The position numbers and the translations under genes are program-made. The notes under the pieces were generated by a model, which saw only the letters and a list, made by a program, of their open reading frames with translations, was not told the DNA's origin and ran no database searches. Below, piece by piece: positions 62,601 to 64,000 of a DNA stretch of 64,000 bases. The stretch spans positions 836,121 through 900,120 of the forward strand of contig CM076262.1 in NCBI GenBank assembly GCA_038380795.1, read 5' to 3'. The DNA comes from Pyrocephalus nanus (Eukaryota; Chordata; Aves; Passeriformes; Tyrannidae). Every line of letters starts with the position of its first letter. Position 1 is the stretch's first letter.

Positions 62601-63100
62601 ATTTACCATTAAGTCTCCAAGTCCTATTTATGATCTGTGTTTCTTCCTTCTTCAATTTTTCATGTTGAAAAGATAAAGAACTTAAACTGCATGTTTTGAC
62701 AATTTAAGGAATACTGTCACACCCCAACAGAACATGGGTACTATCTGGATATTTCCCACTGAGGATACTCACCAAGCTCAGGTAGAGTAGGAAAGCTACA
62801 GTGTAACTGAACAGAACTACACATCTGCCTTTGTGTCTTGCAATCCCAAGTGTATGAGCCTGTTTGGGAAAAGCATGCATGGAGGTGCAAAAGCCTGATG
62901 GCTTCCTCTGTTCTTTTCCAACAAGGCCATGCTTGAATGGCTGATGAAAACTCAAATGACTACAAGAATCACAAAGACACCCAGGCAGTCTACAGTACAG
63001 ACCTTACCCACAGGATTTAATTTCTTTTTATGAAAAGCAATGCTTAGATGCCAGAAAATGAACAAAACCTACATTTGCAAAGGGAATGGAAAAACAGAGG
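59641..63100. other. Unannotated AT-rich unique DNA
   Basis: No repeat family or gene is recognised. The plus-strand frames of 109 codons (61206-61535) and 116 codons (61943-62293) have no domain, signal or splice support that I can see. Confidence 0.45.
60147..60165. other. Short perfect inverted repeat (8-bp arms)
   Basis: The arms 'tgatcact' and 'agtgatca' are separated by 'tac'. No associated element is seen. Confidence 0.6.
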
Positions 63101-63102
63101 CA

Positions 63103-63165
63103 GGTGGTCAAGTAGCTAAGCTGGCAGAGCATTTGGATGGTAGCCGAATGGCCTGAATTCAGTCT
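63103..63165 (+). pseudogene. tRNA-like relic (tRNA pseudogene or tRNA-derived SINE head)
   Basis: 'agtagctaagctggcagagc' (about 63111-63130) has the form of a tRNA D-arm and RNA polymerase III A box. 'gcctgaattcagtc' (about 63151-63164) sits at the right distance to be a decayed T-arm and B box. The B box has lost the usual GGTTCGA, and the acceptor stem does not pair, so it is not a working tRNA. No CR1-like or poly-A tail follows, leaving open whether it is a lone tRNA pseudogene or an old SINE. Confidence 0.4.
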
Positions 63166-64000
63166 TTAGTAAGGTCACTAGAGTCTTCCACAACATGCAC
63201 AGCTGCATTACTTGAAAATTTAAATCATATTTGTGATAAGAAAACAGAAAGCACTTTCAAACACATATTTTAGATTTCAGAAGTGAACTACATAAGAGTA
63301 TAGGCATTTAAAACTTTTAAATACAATTACTATTTTGCTACGAAACATTATTATTGTCTATAAAAAGGCCACCAATGCAAACATAATGTGCATTCATCAT
63401 ACTTTTGCTGCACAGTTCATGACAATACAGGTTCAACTGCTGTCACTCACTGCAACAGCCCTTTGTGATGGTATTTTGAGCAGTACTGGTACACATGTAC
63501 TCACACACACATGCCCTGTTTTCTAACTAAGAGTGCCTGCCAGCAGCCTGAAGGCTCACTCTAAGCAGAAGCCTATTAAAATAAAAAAAATCCTGAAAAT
63601 AAAAAGGAGTCCTGTAGTGTGCAATCAACCTTAGTTCAACAAAAATCACAGTCGTTCATCACTCCCCACACTTCTGAACAAATACATTCTCATTTTATTT
63701 AATAAATGGTGTTTTCGGGTACACAATTCTACTAGTCTGTCTTTCACCAAGGTGAAATGAGGTGACACAGACAATACAGGGAACGTTACTGTATTGTACA
63801 GCAAACAAAGCATTTCTTTTAAAGCCAAGTGAACGTGTCATTTAATCAAGATTGGGTTTACCACTTGAAAGTTTACTTATAAATTACTTCAAACTTGATT
63901 CCCAGCAGCTACAGGACACTGGCAGAAGCCACTACCTTGATGAAACATCATTAACAATAATATCTTACAGATAAGATCTGTAGCATGTAATTCTTTCAAC
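63166..64000. other. Unannotated AT-rich unique DNA
   Basis: Nothing recognisable beyond ordinary AT-rich sequence. Confidence 0.5.

Overview
This is a vertebrate nuclear genomic window, almost certainly from a bird. It is AT-rich, repeat-poor and free of bacterial-style gene organisation. Nearly all its interspersed repeats are 5'-truncated CR1 LINE fragments ending in the (ATTCTATG)n-type tail, plus solo LTRs of avian endogenous retrovirus families. No complete protein-coding gene, rRNA, functional tRNA, CRISPR array or operon is visible. Most open frames are short chance frames, or they lie inside CR1 or LTR sequence. The window reads as intergenic DNA or one or more large introns.

Layout. 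0-5 kb: unique AT-rich DNA with one CR1 3' end (1.74-2.01 kb). 5.2-6.3 kb: the longest CR1 copy, covering the second half of the reverse transcriptase ORF through the natural ORF end and tail. 8.2 kb: a short CR1 relic and AT-rich simple repeats. 13.7-14.3 kb: a solo ERV LTR with a perfect 5-bp target-site duplication. 16.6-17.0 kb: a probable short LTR on the minus strand. 18.75 and 25.25 kb: two more CR1 3' ends. 25-38 kb: unique DNA with A/C-rich low-complexity tracts, a G-rich tract and a TAAT-rich block that looks like a conserved noncoding element. 38.66-39.68 kb: a minus-strand LTR split by a nested CR1. 39.7-53.6 kb: unique DNA holding the best exon candidate, a possible terminal coding exon on the minus strand at 41.39-41.66 kb. 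53.6-55.2 kb: two CR1 fragments tail to tail. 58.9-59.6 kb: a plus-strand LTR of the same family as the 39-kb copy. 63.1 kb: a tRNA-like relic.

I found no demonstrable novel system. The observations most worth checking are the candidate minus-strand exons (41.4 kb, with weaker partners at 43.5, 45.3 and 49.9 kb whose splice phases agree), the nested LTR/CR1 structure at 39 kb, and a few blocks that could be conserved noncoding elements. Repeat identities rest on recognising family sequence by eye. Exon and conserved-element calls are inferences needing alignment or RNA evidence.
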